Shown here: piece after piece, positions 1 through 8,713 of the stretch | Layout: the number at the start of each line of letters is the position of its first letter | How positions within the stretch are numbered: the stretch's first letter is position 1 | Assembly: GCF_000585995.1 (NCBI RefSeq) | Contig: NZ_CP007410.1 | Coordinates: 310,001-374,000 of the forward strand | Source: Pseudomonas brassicacearum | Lineage (GTDB): Bacteria; Pseudomonadota; Gammaproteobacteria; Pseudomonadales; Pseudomonadaceae | Length of the DNA: 64,000 nucleotides | Reading direction: 5' to 3' | Made by a program: the position numbers and the translations under genes | The notes under the pieces: model-generated | What the model saw: the letters and a program-made list of their open reading frames with translations, nothing else | The model's database searches: none | What the model was told of the DNA's origin: nothing

Positions 1-140
1 AACGCCACTTCCTCGGCCAGCGCGGTGCTGTCCGATTGAGAGTGGTCCAGATTGCAGTAGCGATAGCTCTGGCTGGCGGCCGGCGCGGATGTTTCCATCG
101 CTGGCGCTGGACTGACCGGAGGCTTGTCGTTCATAGGCAT
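1..140 (-). CDS. fdhD: N-terminus of a probable FdhD formate dehydrogenase accessory protein (partial)
   Basis: An open reading frame enters from the left edge on the minus strand and has its start here, either ATG at 140 or the nearer ATG at 134. About 46 residues are visible: a low-complexity Pro/Ala head, then SYRYCNLDHS and ALAEEVA. FdhD passes sulfur from IscS to the molybdenum cofactor of formate dehydrogenase, but its CxxC motif lies outside the window. The call rests on the resemblance of this head to Pseudomonas FdhD proteins and on the position next to a LysR gene and the BON-LysM gene, as I recall around PA5178-PA5180. The fragment alone cannot prove it. Confidence 0.5.
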   Translation of the reverse strand, partial: MPMNDKPPVSPAPAMETSAPAASQSYRYCNLDHSQSDSTALAEEVA

Positions 141-227
141 CACTGAAAGTAGGAATAGTGTTAAGACTAAATGCGGCAATCTGCCACGTCTAATCGCTAT
201 TACTGATCTCTCAATAGATGACGTCGA

Positions 228-1115
228 TCAAGATACTGCTGGTGATTTCTGGTAGAGGGCAAAACAAGCTTCTGCCAAGGCCGAGCGCGGGGCACCGCGT
301 CGCATGATCAACCCCAGCGGGACCAGCGTTTGCGCGCCTTCGATGGGCTGGATGCGCAAGTCTTCGGTCAACACGTCCAGGCCATTGTCCAGAGGCATCA
401 CCGCGCAACACAGCCCGCCGTGCACAGCTTGTAACAATTGATGCACCGCGTCGGTTTGCAGCAGCGGTCGAGGCGTGAGCCCGCGGCTGTGGAAGTGATG
501 GTCGATGGACTGGCGAAAATGCATGCCGCTGGTGAGCATGCCCAGGGGCAATTCGATCAGCGCTTCCCAGCTCAGCGGTTGTTCACCGAAAAAGAAAAAA
601 CGTTGGTCGTAAAGCAAGCCCATGCGGGTTTGGCTCAAGGGCAGGGCATCGAAGCGTTCGTTGTCCAGGCGTTCCAGATAGGAAATGCCCAGGTCGATAC
701 GGTTGTTTGCCAACTGTTCGAGGACATGTTCGGAGCTCAAGGACGACAATTCAAAACGCAGGTTGGGGTGCTCGGCATGCAAGCGCTGCATCATCGCCAG
801 CGGGTCGAAGTCCGACAACGGCACCACGCCCAGGCGCAACGTACCCACCAGGTTGCCGCGACAGGCCGCGGCTTCGGCCTGCAGCCCGTCATAGGCCGCC
901 AATACCGTGCGCGCCCACGCCAGCACCCGTTCACCCGGCGCGGTAAAGCCTTCAAAGCGCTGGCCGCGGTTGACCAACGGCAGGTCGAGTTCCTCTTCAA
1001 GGCTGCGCAGGCGCATCGACAGGGTTGGCTGGGTGATGTGGCAACGTGCGGCGGCTTGGCCGAAGTGGCGGGTTTCGTCGAGCGCGATGAGAAATTTCAG
1101 CTGCTTGATGTCCAT
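228..1115 (-). CDS. LysR-family transcriptional regulator
   Basis: The product is 295 aa when started at MDIKQLKFLI. A longer frame exists upstream, but its extra 27 residues are Pro/Arg-rich and unlike the family. The N-terminal winged helix-turn-helix is typical of LysR, with FGQAAARCHITQPTLSMR as the recognition region at about residues 17-34, followed by an effector domain of about 200 residues. It reads in the same direction as the probable fdhD gene upstream and probably controls it or another neighbour. The effector is unknown. The family call is secure and the target is inference. Confidence 0.9.
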   Translation of the reverse strand: MDIKQLKFLIALDETRHFGQAAARCHITQPTLSMRLRSLEEELDLPLVNRGQRFEGFTAPGERVLAWARTVLAAYDGLQAEAAACRGNLVGTLRLGVVPLSDFDPLAMMQRLHAEHPNLRFELSSLSSEHVLEQLANNRIDLGISYLERLDNERFDALPLSQTRMGLLYDQRFFFFGEQPLSWEALIELPLGMLTSGMHFRQSIDHHFHSRGLTPRPLLQTDAVHQLLQAVHGGLCCAVMPLDNGLDVLTEDLRIQPIEGAQTLVPLGLIMRRGAPRSALAEACFALYQKSPAVS

Positions 1116-1249
1116 CTTCGCTCCAGGGCGCGGGAAGATTCGGATTCTAGCGCTTGCGCGTGGCGGGGTCATTGGTCGGCTGGGAACCGGCCTCATCTGG
1201 CCTGGTCTAGTCTTTTGCGTCAGGACACATAACCCAAGGAGCGCGCACC

Positions 1250-1690
1250 ATGAGTCTTTTTAGCTTTGTGAAGGAAGCAGGCGAAAAACTGATCGATCTG
1301 CTTACCCCCGGCAACGCAAATGCCAGCGAGCAGTTGAAAGAACACATCAGCAAGGTTGGCCTGGGTAATCCGAATGTTCAAGCGACCATCGAGGGCGATA
1401 AAGTCATCGTCACCGGTGAAGTAGGGAGTCAGGAAGAGAAGGAAAAAATCCTGCTAGCCGTGGGCAATATCGCAGGTGTAGGCAGTGTTGACGATCAGAT
1501 TACGGTGACCGGTCCGGTGGCAAAAGCCGCACGTTTCGTGACCGTGAAAAAAGGCGACACCCTCAGCGCCATCTCCAAGGCCGAGTACGGTGACGCGAAC
1601 AAGTACAACAAGATCTTCGAGGCCAACAAACCGATGCTGTCGCACCCGGACAAGATTTATCCGGGGCAGGTGCTACGGATTCCCGAGTAA
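1250..1690 (+). CDS. BON and LysM domain protein, Kbp/YgaU-like
   Basis: The product has 146 aa and no signal peptide. Residues about 25-90 form a BON domain ([19 protein letters not shown] region) and residues about 95-145 a LysM domain ([17 protein letters not shown], then [10 protein letters not shown] at the end). This two-domain order and length match E. coli Kbp (YgaU), a soluble cytoplasmic potassium-binding protein, whereas most LysM proteins bind cell wall. The start has a good purine-rich ribosome site (AAGGAG) about ten bases upstream. The gene stands alone, divergent from the LysR gene, with a REP pair behind it. The potassium role is transferred from E. coli. Confidence 0.9.
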   Translation: MSLFSFVKEAGEKLIDLLTPGNANASEQLKEHISKVGLGNPNVQATIEGDKVIVTGEVGSQEEKEKILLAVGNIAGVGSVDDQITVTGPVAKAARFVTVKKGDTLSAISKAEYGDANKYNKIFEANKPMLSHPDKIYPGQVLRIPE

Positions 1691-1711
1691 GTTTCAGGAC
1701 CGCGTCGCTTT

Positions 1712-1786
1712 CATCGCGAGCAAGCTCGCTCCCACACTGATCTGTGGCGAACCAAGATCCCTTGTGGGAGCGAGCTTGCTCGCGAT
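1712..1786. repeat. REP doublet in opposite orientation (REPIN)
   Basis: Two copies of the fluorescens-group REP core, CATCGCGAGCAAGCTCGCTCCCACA at 1712 and its inverse TGTGGGAGCGAGCTTGCTCGCGAT at 1763, face each other across about 26 bases. Each copy is itself palindromic. The pair fills the gap between two convergent genes, where it may also act as a bidirectional transcription block. Confidence 0.9.
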
Positions 1787-1801
1787 TGAAGACGACGCAG
1801 T

Positions 1802-2464
1802 TCAAAGCCCCTCAATCAAGTCCCGGTAATCCCTCAACGCTTCAAACTCCCCCGTGTCCTTCGGCCCCTTGCGGCTGTCCGGTTCGCTGACGGCCAGCAG
1901 GTGCGCGACGCCGAAATCCCGGGCGCTGCGCAACACCGGCAAGGTGTCGTCGATAAACAGGCTGCGGGCCGGGTCGAAGTTCAGTTCCGCTTGCAGGGCG
2001 TCCCAGAACTGCTGGTTTTCCTTGGGAAAGCCGTAGTCGTGGGAACTGATCAAACGCTCGAAGTAGGGCGCCAGTTCGATGCGCTCCAGCTTCAAAGACA
2101 ACGAGTCGCGGTGGGCGTTGGTGATCATCACCACCCGTTTGCCGGCCTGCTGGATCGCCGCGAGGAAGGTATCGGCGTCCGGGCGCAAGGCGATCAGGTG
2201 CGCAGTTTCCAGTTTCAGTTCGCGCACCGGCAGTTTCAGCTCGGTGCTCCAGAAATCCAGGCAATACCATTGCAATTGGCCGGCGTTGCGTTCGAACAGC
2301 GGTTGCAGCTCCATCTCGGCCATCGCTCGGCTCACACCGTGCAGTTCGGCGTAGCGCTGGGGCAGGTGTTCCATCCAGAAATGGTTGTCGTAATGCAGGT
2401 CCAGCAAGGTGCCGTCCATGTCCAGCAGAACCGTATCGATCTCATGCCAGGGCAGCAAGGCCAT
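1802..2464 (-). CDS. yrfG: HAD-family GMP/IMP nucleotidase YrfG
   Basis: The product is 220 aa from MALLPWHEID. A 64-residue upstream extension of the frame runs across the promoter region and into nudE and is rejected. HAD motif I is LLDMDGTLLDL (nucleophile and acid/base Asp), motif II is the MITNAH stretch, and motif IV is SLFIDDTLPVL. An alpha-helical cap lies between motifs I and II. E. coli YrfG removes phosphate from GMP and IMP. The gene is divergent from nudE with only 88 bases between the starts, as in other Pseudomonas, so the two nucleotide-housekeeping genes share a promoter region. Confidence 0.9.
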   Translation of the reverse strand: MALLPWHEIDTVLLDMDGTLLDLHYDNHFWMEHLPQRYAELHGVSRAMAEMELQPLFERNAGQLQWYCLDFWSTELKLPVRELKLETAHLIALRPDADTFLAAIQQAGKRVVMITNAHRDSLSLKLERIELAPYFERLISSHDYGFPKENQQFWDALQAELNFDPARSLFIDDTLPVLRSARDFGVAHLLAVSEPDSRKGPKDTGEFEALRDYRDLIEGL

Positions 2465-2552
2465 AAAACTTCTCCAGCGGTAATCGGATATCCGACACAA
2501 ACAATCAGAATAGGCCGGGTATAGTAGCCCGCTATCGCCCAGGGAGCCGTTT

Positions 2553-3119
2553 ATGCGCCAGAAACCCACCATACTCGATCGCCGGATCGTCGCCACCAGT
2601 CGCTTGTTTTGCGTGGAAGAACTGAAATTGCGTTTTTCCAACGGTGTGGAGCGCACCTATGAGCGTTTGGCGGGCAAGGGCGCAGGCTATGGCGCGGTGA
2701 TGATCGTGGCGATGCTCGATGCCGACCACGCGGTGTTGGTGGAGGAGTATTGCGGTGGTACCGACGCCTATGAACTGTCCTTGCCCAAGGGGCTGATCGA
2801 GCCGGGTGAAGACGTGCTGGCGGCGGCCGAGCGGGAGCTCAAGGAGGAGGCCGGTTTTGGCGCGCGTCAATTGGAGCACCTGACCGAGCTGTCGCTGTCC
2901 CCCGGCTACATGAGCCAGAAGATCCAGGTGGTGCTGGCAACCGATCTGTATGAAGAACAGCTGGAGGGCGACGAGCCGGAGCCGATGCGCGTGGACAAGG
3001 TCAATCTGCGCGAATTGTCTGCCCTGGCGCAAAACCCTCAGTTCACGGAGGGGCGTGCCTTGGCGGCGTTGTACCTGGCCCGTGACCTGCTGACCCAGCG
3101 CGGAGCGTTCCTGTCATGA
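2553..3119 (+). CDS. nudE: ADP compounds hydrolase NudE (Nudix)
   Basis: The product has 188 aa. The Nudix box is complete: GLIEPGEDVLAAAE followed directly by RELKEEAGFG, which fits GX5EX7REUXEEXGU. NudE splits ADP-ribose, NADH and diadenosine polyphosphates and releases AMP. The final bases ATGA overlap the start of cysQ, so the two are translationally coupled. The pairing makes sense because both act on adenine nucleotide by-products: NudE on ADP-sugars and CysQ on pAp/PAPS. The start follows GGGAGCC about eight bases upstream. Confidence 0.93.
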   Translation: MRQKPTILDRRIVATSRLFCVEELKLRFSNGVERTYERLAGKGAGYGAVMIVAMLDADHAVLVEEYCGGTDAYELSLPKGLIEPGEDVLAAAERELKEEAGFGARQLEHLTELSLSPGYMSQKIQVVLATDLYEEQLEGDEPEPMRVDKVNLRELSALAQNPQFTEGRALAALYLARDLLTQRGAFLS

Positions 3120-3943
3120 ACTTTCCCCATCCCCTGATGGCCCCTGTGATTGAACTGGCGCTCAAGGCCGGCGAGGCGATCCTGCCGTTCTGGCGCGCCA
3201 ATGTGCAGGTCAACCACAAGGCCGACGAGTCGCCGGTGACTGCTGCGGACATGGCGGCTCACGATGTGATCGTGGCCGGGCTGACGGCACTGGCGCCGGA
3301 TATTCCGATCCTCTCCGAAGAGGACGCCAATATCGCCCAAGACGTGCGGGCCCGCTGGCAACGTTGGTGGCTGGTGGATCCGCTGGACGGAACCAAGGAG
3401 TTCATTTCCGGCAGTGAGGAGTTCACCGTCAACATTGCACTGGTCGAGCAGGGCCGGGTGGTGTTTGGCGTGGTGTCGATGCCCACCAATGGCCGCTTCT
3501 ACGTCGGTGGCGCGGGGTTGGGCGCCTGGCGTGCCGACCAGGGTGACAAACCCTTGCCTATCGCGGTGCGTAACGTATTGGCTCCGCACGAAACCTTCAC
3601 CGTCGTCGCCAGCCGCCGGCATACCAGCCCCGAGCAGGAACGCCTGTTGGGCGGCTTGAGTGAGAGCCTGGGTGAGTTGCAGTTGACCAGCATTGGCAGT
3701 TCGTTGAAGTTTTGCCTGGTGGCCGAAGGCGCGGCGGATTGCTACCCACGGCTGGCGCCGACGTCCCAGTGGGACACCGCCGCTGCCCAAGGCGTGCTGG
3801 AAGGGGCGGGTGGCGAGGTGTTGGATTTGAGCGGCGAGCCGTTCTGTTATCCGCCGCGTGAATCGCTGCTGAATGCGTCGTTCCTGGCGTTGCCGGCGAA
3901 AGCGCCGTGGCGGGGCAAGCTATTGGAGCTCGCCCGTTCCTGA
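3116..3943 (+). CDS. cysQ: 3'(2'),5'-bisphosphate nucleotidase CysQ
   Basis: The product is 275 aa, the usual length for CysQ. It carries the metal-binding signatures of the inositol monophosphatase fold: ILSEED in the first third, DPLDGTKEFI at about residues 91-100, and WDTAAAQGVLEGAGG near the C-terminus. CysQ converts pAp to AMP and recycles the waste of sulfate assimilation. It overlaps nudE by four bases. A REP pair follows the stop codon. Overlapping minus-strand frames are shadows of its high-GC coding. Confidence 0.94.
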   Translation: MNFPHPLMAPVIELALKAGEAILPFWRANVQVNHKADESPVTAADMAAHDVIVAGLTALAPDIPILSEEDANIAQDVRARWQRWWLVDPLDGTKEFISGSEEFTVNIALVEQGRVVFGVVSMPTNGRFYVGGAGLGAWRADQGDKPLPIAVRNVLAPHETFTVVASRRHTSPEQERLLGGLSESLGELQLTSIGSSLKFCLVAEGAADCYPRLAPTSQWDTAAAQGVLEGAGGEVLDLSGEPFCYPPRESLLNASFLALPAKAPWRGKLLELARS

Positions 3944-3956
3944 ACCGTACCTGCTT

Positions 3957-4053
3957 TTGTGGCGAGGGAGCTTGCTCCCGCTGGGCTGCGCAGCGGCCCC
4001 AAAAACTTGCGGTCGCTGCGCAACCGAGCGGGAGCAAGCTCCCTCGCCACAGG
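3957..4053. repeat. REP doublet, GTGGCGAGGGAGCTTGCTCCCGC family
   Basis: TTGTGGCGAGGGAGCTTGCT at 3957 faces its inverse GGGAGCAAGCTCCCTCGCC at 4031. The region between holds smaller inverted GCTGCGCAGC-type repeats, so the whole block can fold into one long cruciform. It lies between the convergent cysQ and thioesterase genes. Confidence 0.88.
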
Positions 4054-4065
4054 GGCCGCGTTGCT

Positions 4066-4521
4066 TTAGCGGTGCAACACGTACTGCCCCTCAAACTGCA
4101 CCGCCGCTTCCTCGCTTCCGGCATTCATCACCCGCGTCTGCAACGCCAGCCGCGCCCGGCCGTAGCGCCGATAGGTGGCCAGGAAGCGTTTCCAGACCTT
4201 GTCCTCAGGCGCATCGCAGACGACAGCCGCGTCGTGTGTCACCGGCAGTGGATAGCTGATCTGCCCTTCCTGAATCACGATATGCCCGTCTTCGATGCCT
4301 TCTTCGCGCAAGGCCAGGTGCAGCCAGCCCCAACCGCCGAGCACCGCGCCGCAGTACAGGCTGCCGCCGAACATGGTGCTCTTGTGATTGACGTTGGCCG
4401 CAAGCGGCAAGAACAGGCGCAGTTGCCGGGCCTGCCAATCGAGCACCTTGAGGCCCATGTCCCGTGTCAGTGGGATGTCGTGGTGCAGGATCGATTCCAG
4501 GTAACGACTGTCGCGGTTCAT
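4066..4521 (-). CDS. Hotdog-fold thioesterase-like protein (YiiD C-terminal type)
   Basis: The product is 151 aa from MNRDSRYLES. The longer frame adds 21 residues reaching back into the dctD end region and is less likely. HKSTMFGGSLYCGAVLGG is the hotdog helix region typical of the putative thioesterase domain found at the C-terminus of E. coli YiiD. Such proteins are thought to cleave acyl-CoA or acyl-ACP, but the substrate is unknown. It follows dctD in the same direction with a gap of 37 bases and may be co-transcribed, although nothing links it to dicarboxylate sensing. Confidence 0.75.
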   Translation of the reverse strand: MNRDSRYLESILHHDIPLTRDMGLKVLDWQARQLRLFLPLAANVNHKSTMFGGSLYCGAVLGGWGWLHLALREEGIEDGHIVIQEGQISYPLPVTHDAAVVCDAPEDKVWKRFLATYRRYGRARLALQTRVMNAGSEEAAVQFEGQYVLHR

Positions 4522-4558
4522 CGCGGGGCCTCTTGCTTGAAAGGAAGGTGACAGTAAC

Positions 4559-5950
4559 TCAATCGGAATCATCGGCTGGGCCATGATGGCTGTCGCCGAA
4601 GTTCAGCCCATGCTTGCGCAACTTGTCGTGCAAGGTCTTGCGCGGAATGCCCAGGGCTTCGGCGAGGCTGCGTACCGAGCTGTGAGGACGGGCCAGTTCG
4701 GCGGCGATCAGGGTCTTCTCGAAGTTCTCCACCTGCTCGCTCAAGCCGCCACTGACCAGTTCCACCGGTGCCGCGGGGCTGCCGTCCGGGGCGCTGTTGT
4801 CCAGGGCCAGTTCCAGGCCCAGGGCGAAGCGTTCGGCGGCGTTCTGCAACTCGCGCACGTTGCCCGGCCAGGTATGGCGCAGCAGCAGCGCCCGTTGCGC
4901 CGGCTGCAGTTCGTGGGGCGGCAGGCCGTGGCGGGCGCTGGCTTCGTCGGCGAAATGCTGGAATAACATCAGCGCATCTTCACCCCGTTCGCGCAAGGGC
5001 GGGATGCGCAGCGGCGCAACGTTCAGGCGGTAGTACAGGTCGGCGCGAAAACGCCCTTGATCGGCGGCCTGGCGCAGGTCTTCCTTGGTGGCGGCGATGA
5101 CGCGAATGTCCAGCGGGATCTGTTGATTGCCCCCCAGCCGCTCCACCATGCGCTCTTGCAGCAGACGCAGCAACTTGACCTGGACATCCAGGCTCATGCT
5201 TTCGATTTCATCGAGAAACAGCGTGCCGCCATTGGCGAACTCGAACTTGCCGATGCGACGCTTTTGCGCACCGGTGAACGCGCCGGGCTCGTGTCCGAAC
5301 AGTTCGCTCTCCACCACCGATTCGGCCAGGGCCCCGGCGTTGATGGCCACGAACGGCCCGTTACGTCGGCTCGAAAGGTCGTGCAGCGCCCGGGCGACCA
5401 CTTCCTTGCCGGCGCCGGTTTCACCGAGGATCAACACGTCGGCCCGAGTGGCCGCCAGTGCGCCGATCTGCTCGCGCAGGCGCAGCATCGGCGTTGACTG
5501 GCCGACCAGGCGGGCACTGAGTTCATGGCGGTCACTGAGGGCCAGGCGCAGACTGCGGTTGTCCAGCACCAACCGGCGCAAGGCCAGCGCCCGGCGCACG
5601 CTGTCGAGCAGATGATCGCTGGCGAAGGGTTTTTCCAGAAAGTCATAGGCCCCGGCGCGCATCGCTTGCACCGCCAGCGGCACGTCGCCATGGCCGGTGA
5701 TCAGCAGCACGGGCAGCTCCGAGTCTTGGGCGTGGAGCTCGTTCAACAACTCGAGGCCGTCCATGCCGGGCATGCGGATGTCGCTGACCACCACCCCCGG
5801 CCAATCCCGGGGCAGTTGCCCGGCCAGGCCCATGGCCTCGGCCAGGGGCAGGATTTTCAGGCCGGCCAGGTCGAGGGTCTGGCTCAAGGCCTGACGCAAG
5901 TGGGGGTCGTCATCGATCAGCACCACCTCAATCCGGTTATCGATGGTCAT
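4559..5950 (-). CDS. dctD: C4-dicarboxylate response regulator DctD (sigma-54 activator)
   Basis: The product has 463 aa with three parts in order. The receiver domain spans about residues 8-120, with phospho-acceptor Asp in VVSDIRMPGMDG. The AAA+ domain spans about 145-380, with Walker A GETGAGKE and the sigma-54 contact motif GAFTGAQ. A Fis-type helix-turn-helix closes the protein (SVRSLAEALGIPRKTLHDKL). It activates sigma-54 promoters for C4-dicarboxylate transport. It overlaps dctB by four bases, so sensor and regulator are made together. The transporter genes are not in this window. DctD is chosen over other NtrC-type regulators because of the DctB partner. Confidence 0.92.
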   Translation of the reverse strand: MTIDNRIEVVLIDDDPHLRQALSQTLDLAGLKILPLAEAMGLAGQLPRDWPGVVVSDIRMPGMDGLELLNELHAQDSELPVLLITGHGDVPLAVQAMRAGAYDFLEKPFASDHLLDSVRRALALRRLVLDNRSLRLALSDRHELSARLVGQSTPMLRLREQIGALAATRADVLILGETGAGKEVVARALHDLSSRRNGPFVAINAGALAESVVESELFGHEPGAFTGAQKRRIGKFEFANGGTLFLDEIESMSLDVQVKLLRLLQERMVERLGGNQQIPLDIRVIAATKEDLRQAADQGRFRADLYYRLNVAPLRIPPLRERGEDALMLFQHFADEASARHGLPPHELQPAQRALLLRHTWPGNVRELQNAAERFALGLELALDNSAPDGSPAAPVELVSGGLSEQVENFEKTLIAAELARPHSSVRSLAEALGIPRKTLHDKLRKHGLNFGDSHHGPADDSD

Positions 5951-7761
5951 ACGCTACGGTCCTCGGACGGTTGCAGGCTCACTCCGGGGGCGCCGGCGCG
6001 CAGCTTCAGAGTGATCAGGGCGCCGCCTTCCTTGTGGTTGGCGAACGACAATTCGCCGCCGAAGGCGCGCATCAGGGTGTCGCAGATCGCCAGTCCCAGG
6101 CCAAGGCCCTGGGTGCGGGTCTTGGTGGTGTAGAAGGGCTCACCGGCGCGGCCGAGGGCCTCCATGCAAAACCCCGGGCCGTTATCGCGGATGTACAGGT
6201 TGACGCCGGTTTCGGTGGCCTGGGCACTGAGCCAGAGTTTGCGCGGTGGGCCTTTTTCGGTCAGGGCGTCGAGGGCGTTGGCCAACAGGTTGCCGAGCAC
6301 TTGGCGCAACCGGGTTTCCCCGGCCTCGACCCACAACGTGGCGGCCGGCAGGTCGCGGATCAGTTCCACTTCCATGCCGCGCCGGCGCTTGGCGAGCAGC
6401 GCCAGGGCATCGTCCAGCGCCGGTTGCAGGGCAACGCTTTCCGGGGCATGCCGGTCGCGGCGGGCGAAGGCTCGCAGGTGGGCGATGATCGACGCCATGC
6501 GTCCGGTCAGTTCGCTGATCAGCTTGAGATTGCCCCGGGCGTCCTCGGTGCGTTGATGGTCGAGTAAAATCTCGGCGTTTTCCGCGTAACTTCGGATCGC
6601 CGCCAGCGGCTGGTTGAGTTCGTGGCTGATGCTGGCCGACATGGTGCCCAGGGCCGACAGTTTACCGGCCTGCACCAAGTCATCCTGGGCGCGGACCAGT
6701 TCCTGCTGGGCCTGCTCGCGCTCCAATACTTCCTGCCTCAAGCGCCGGTTAAGCCCTTCCAAGTCGCTGGTGCGTTCGGCCACCCGGCCTTCCAACTCTT
6801 GGCGAGCCTTGCCTTCGAAAGCGATCCGATCCAGGTAATGGCGCCGGCGCTGCATCATCAACCCGAGCAGCAGCATCAAGACCAGCAACGCCGCGCCGCC
6901 GATGGCGACCACGGTGCGCACCGGTCGGTCGATCAGCGTGCGTGGGGCAAGAATGCTGACGCTCCAGCCAGTCTCTTCGATGGACTGTGTCTGGGTTAGC
7001 CAGGCATTGGTGTCCAGGTTCAACGGCTTGGGATCGCGGGTCGGGTAAGGTTGCACGGCGCTGATGGCCTTGCGTTCTTCGTCACTTAAGGGGCGGGTCG
7101 CGCGGAATCGCCACTCCTGCCGTGACGTGAGAATGACCACGCCATTGTGATCGGTCACCAGCAATTGTTCGGGGGTTTTGCCCCACAGGCTTTCGGTGTG
7201 GTCCAGGTCGACCTTGACCACCAGTACGCCAATGACTTTCTCGCGGTCGCGCACGGCGGCGGCGAAGAAATAGCCCCGCTTGGCCGAGGTGGTACCCAAG
7301 CCGAAGAAACGTCCCAGGCGCCCGGCCATGGCTTCGATGTAGTAAGGCCGGAAGGCGAAATTGCGCCCGACGAAACTGTCGTGTTTGTCCCAATTCGACG
7401 CGGCCAGGGTCTTGCCGGTGGCGTCCATCAGGTACATGACTTCGGCGCCGGTCTGGGCGCTGATATTTTTCAGCAGCCGGTTGGCGTTGCCTTGGATGAT
7501 GCCGTCGTCCGGAGTCAACAGTGCGGCGCGCAGGGCTGGTAGCTCACCAAGAATCTGCGGCAGTACTTCATAGCGGTGCAAAGTGCCCAGCAGGTTGGCG
7601 ACGTAGAGATCGAGGGTCTGGCGGTTCTGTCCGGCCAGCTCGCTGCGGTAATAACGCTCGGCCAAATGCTCCAGCGGCCACAACAACGGCGCCAGGCACA
7701 GCGCAAGCAACGCCAGGCTGCGCCAACGGGGTCTGCGGGGAAGGGTGGAGTTCATAAGCAT
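5947..7761 (-). CDS. dctB: C4-dicarboxylate sensor histidine kinase DctB
   Basis: The product has 604 aa; an ATG two codons later is also possible. A first membrane segment at about residues 12-34 and a second at about 280-305 enclose a periplasmic PDC/dCache sensor of about 250 residues. A coiled coil follows, then HisKA with the phosphorylated His in ASISHELNQPLAAI, and the ATPase domain with N box NLLANALDAL, G1 DNGPGF and G2 GLGLGLAIC. DctB binds succinate, malate or fumarate outside and phosphorylates DctD. A perfect 7-bp hairpin (GCGCCTG...CAGGCGC, 7765-7784) lies just upstream of the start and could limit translation. Confidence 0.92.
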   Translation of the reverse strand: MLMNSTLPRRPRWRSLALLALCLAPLLWPLEHLAERYYRSELAGQNRQTLDLYVANLLGTLHRYEVLPQILGELPALRAALLTPDDGIIQGNANRLLKNISAQTGAEVMYLMDATGKTLAASNWDKHDSFVGRNFAFRPYYIEAMAGRLGRFFGLGTTSAKRGYFFAAAVRDREKVIGVLVVKVDLDHTESLWGKTPEQLLVTDHNGVVILTSRQEWRFRATRPLSDEERKAISAVQPYPTRDPKPLNLDTNAWLTQTQSIEETGWSVSILAPRTLIDRPVRTVVAIGGAALLVLMLLLGLMMQRRRHYLDRIAFEGKARQELEGRVAERTSDLEGLNRRLRQEVLEREQAQQELVRAQDDLVQAGKLSALGTMSASISHELNQPLAAIRSYAENAEILLDHQRTEDARGNLKLISELTGRMASIIAHLRAFARRDRHAPESVALQPALDDALALLAKRRRGMEVELIRDLPAATLWVEAGETRLRQVLGNLLANALDALTEKGPPRKLWLSAQATETGVNLYIRDNGPGFCMEALGRAGEPFYTTKTRTQGLGLGLAICDTLMRAFGGELSFANHKEGGALITLKLRAGAPGVSLQPSEDRSV

Positions 7762-7791
7762 CAGGCGCCTGTGGGAACAGGCGCATTATGC

Positions 7792-7836
7792 CTAGTGTCC
7801 CGCCTCACCAATACTATTTGTGAGGCAGGACACTAG
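7792..7836. repeat. Long near-perfect hairpin across the rmlD stop codon
   Basis: CTAGTGTCC-C-GCCTCAC at 7792-7808 pairs with GTGAGGC-A-GGACACTAG at 7820-7836, giving 16 base pairs with one mismatch and an 11-base loop. The rmlD stop codon at 7814 is inside the loop. There is no T-run on either side, so it is not a standard intrinsic terminator. It separates the rml operon from dctBD and could act as an mRNA 3' stabiliser or be a small repeat element. Confidence 0.75.
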
Positions 7837-8713
7837 CTTGCCTGGCAAGACACTGCTGCAACGCGTTTTTCCAGTCTGGCTGGCTCACGCCCCATTCCTG
7901 GAGCAGATGTGTGCAATCAAGGCGCGAATTCAGCGGGCGTGGGGCCGGCGTCGGGTAGGCGCTGGACGGGATGGGCTCGATCTCGGCACAAGGCTTGTGC
8001 TGCTCGATCAGGTGTTCGCCGATGGCCTGGGCAAAACCGAACCAGGAGGTCTCGCCCCGGGCCGTCAGGTGATAAGTGCCCCAGGCGCCGCACTGGCCGG
8101 CCTGCCAACGCTCGATGAGCCTCGCGGTGCTGTCGGCGATCGTGCCCGCCCAGGTCGGTGCGCCGATCTGATCGGCCACCACGCGCAGCTGCGGTTTTTC
8201 CTGGAGAAGACGTTGCATGGTCAGCAGGAAATTGCGGCCTTCGGTGGAGTACACCCAACTGGTGCGCAGAATCAGGTGCTGGCCTGCGGCTTGGCGGATG
8301 GCGTTTTCACCGGCCAGTTTGCTGCGTCCGTAGACGCTCAGTGGGTTAGGGGTGTCGTCTTCGGTGTACGGCTCGGGTTTGTGGCCGTCGAAGACGTAGT
8401 CGGTGGAGTAGTGAACCAGCGGGACGCCCAGTTCAGCCGCCGTTTGAGCCAGGATGCCCGGCGCAGTGGCATTGATGGCGAACGCCAGCTCCGGTTCGTG
8501 CTCGGCCTGGTCGACGGCGGTGTGGGCGGCGGCGTTGATGATCAGGTCGGGCCGTAGAGCGTCGATGGGCGAACGGATGAGCTCCGGGCGCGCCAGGTCG
8601 AGCTGGTCACTGCCGCGCACGATCAACTCGCCCATGCCGGCCAGGCGGGACTGGAGTGCCCGGGAAACCTGACCGTTCTGGCCGATGATCAGGATGCGTA
8701 AGGAGGCGCTCAT
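7814..8713 (-). CDS. rmlD: dTDP-4-dehydrorhamnose reductase RmlD
   Basis: The product has 299 aa and is the last gene of rmlBACD. The N-terminus has the extended-SDR nucleotide loop, here GQNGQVSRAL, a usual RmlD variant. The catalytic Tyr and Lys are in VYGRSKLAGE, and HYSTDYVFDG and AINATAPG are further family signatures. It reduces dTDP-4-dehydro-L-rhamnose to dTDP-L-rhamnose with NAD(P)H. The rhamnose goes to the lipopolysaccharide core and O-antigen. It overlaps rmlC by four bases. Confidence 0.95.
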   Translation of the reverse strand: MSASLRILIIGQNGQVSRALQSRLAGMGELIVRGSDQLDLARPELIRSPIDALRPDLIINAAAHTAVDQAEHEPELAFAINATAPGILAQTAAELGVPLVHYSTDYVFDGHKPEPYTEDDTPNPLSVYGRSKLAGENAIRQAAGQHLILRTSWVYSTEGRNFLLTMQRLLQEKPQLRVVADQIGAPTWAGTIADSTARLIERWQAGQCGAWGTYHLTARGETSWFGFAQAIGEHLIEQHKPCAEIEPIPSSAYPTPAPRPLNSRLDCTHLLQEWGVSQPDWKNALQQCLARQASVLPHK

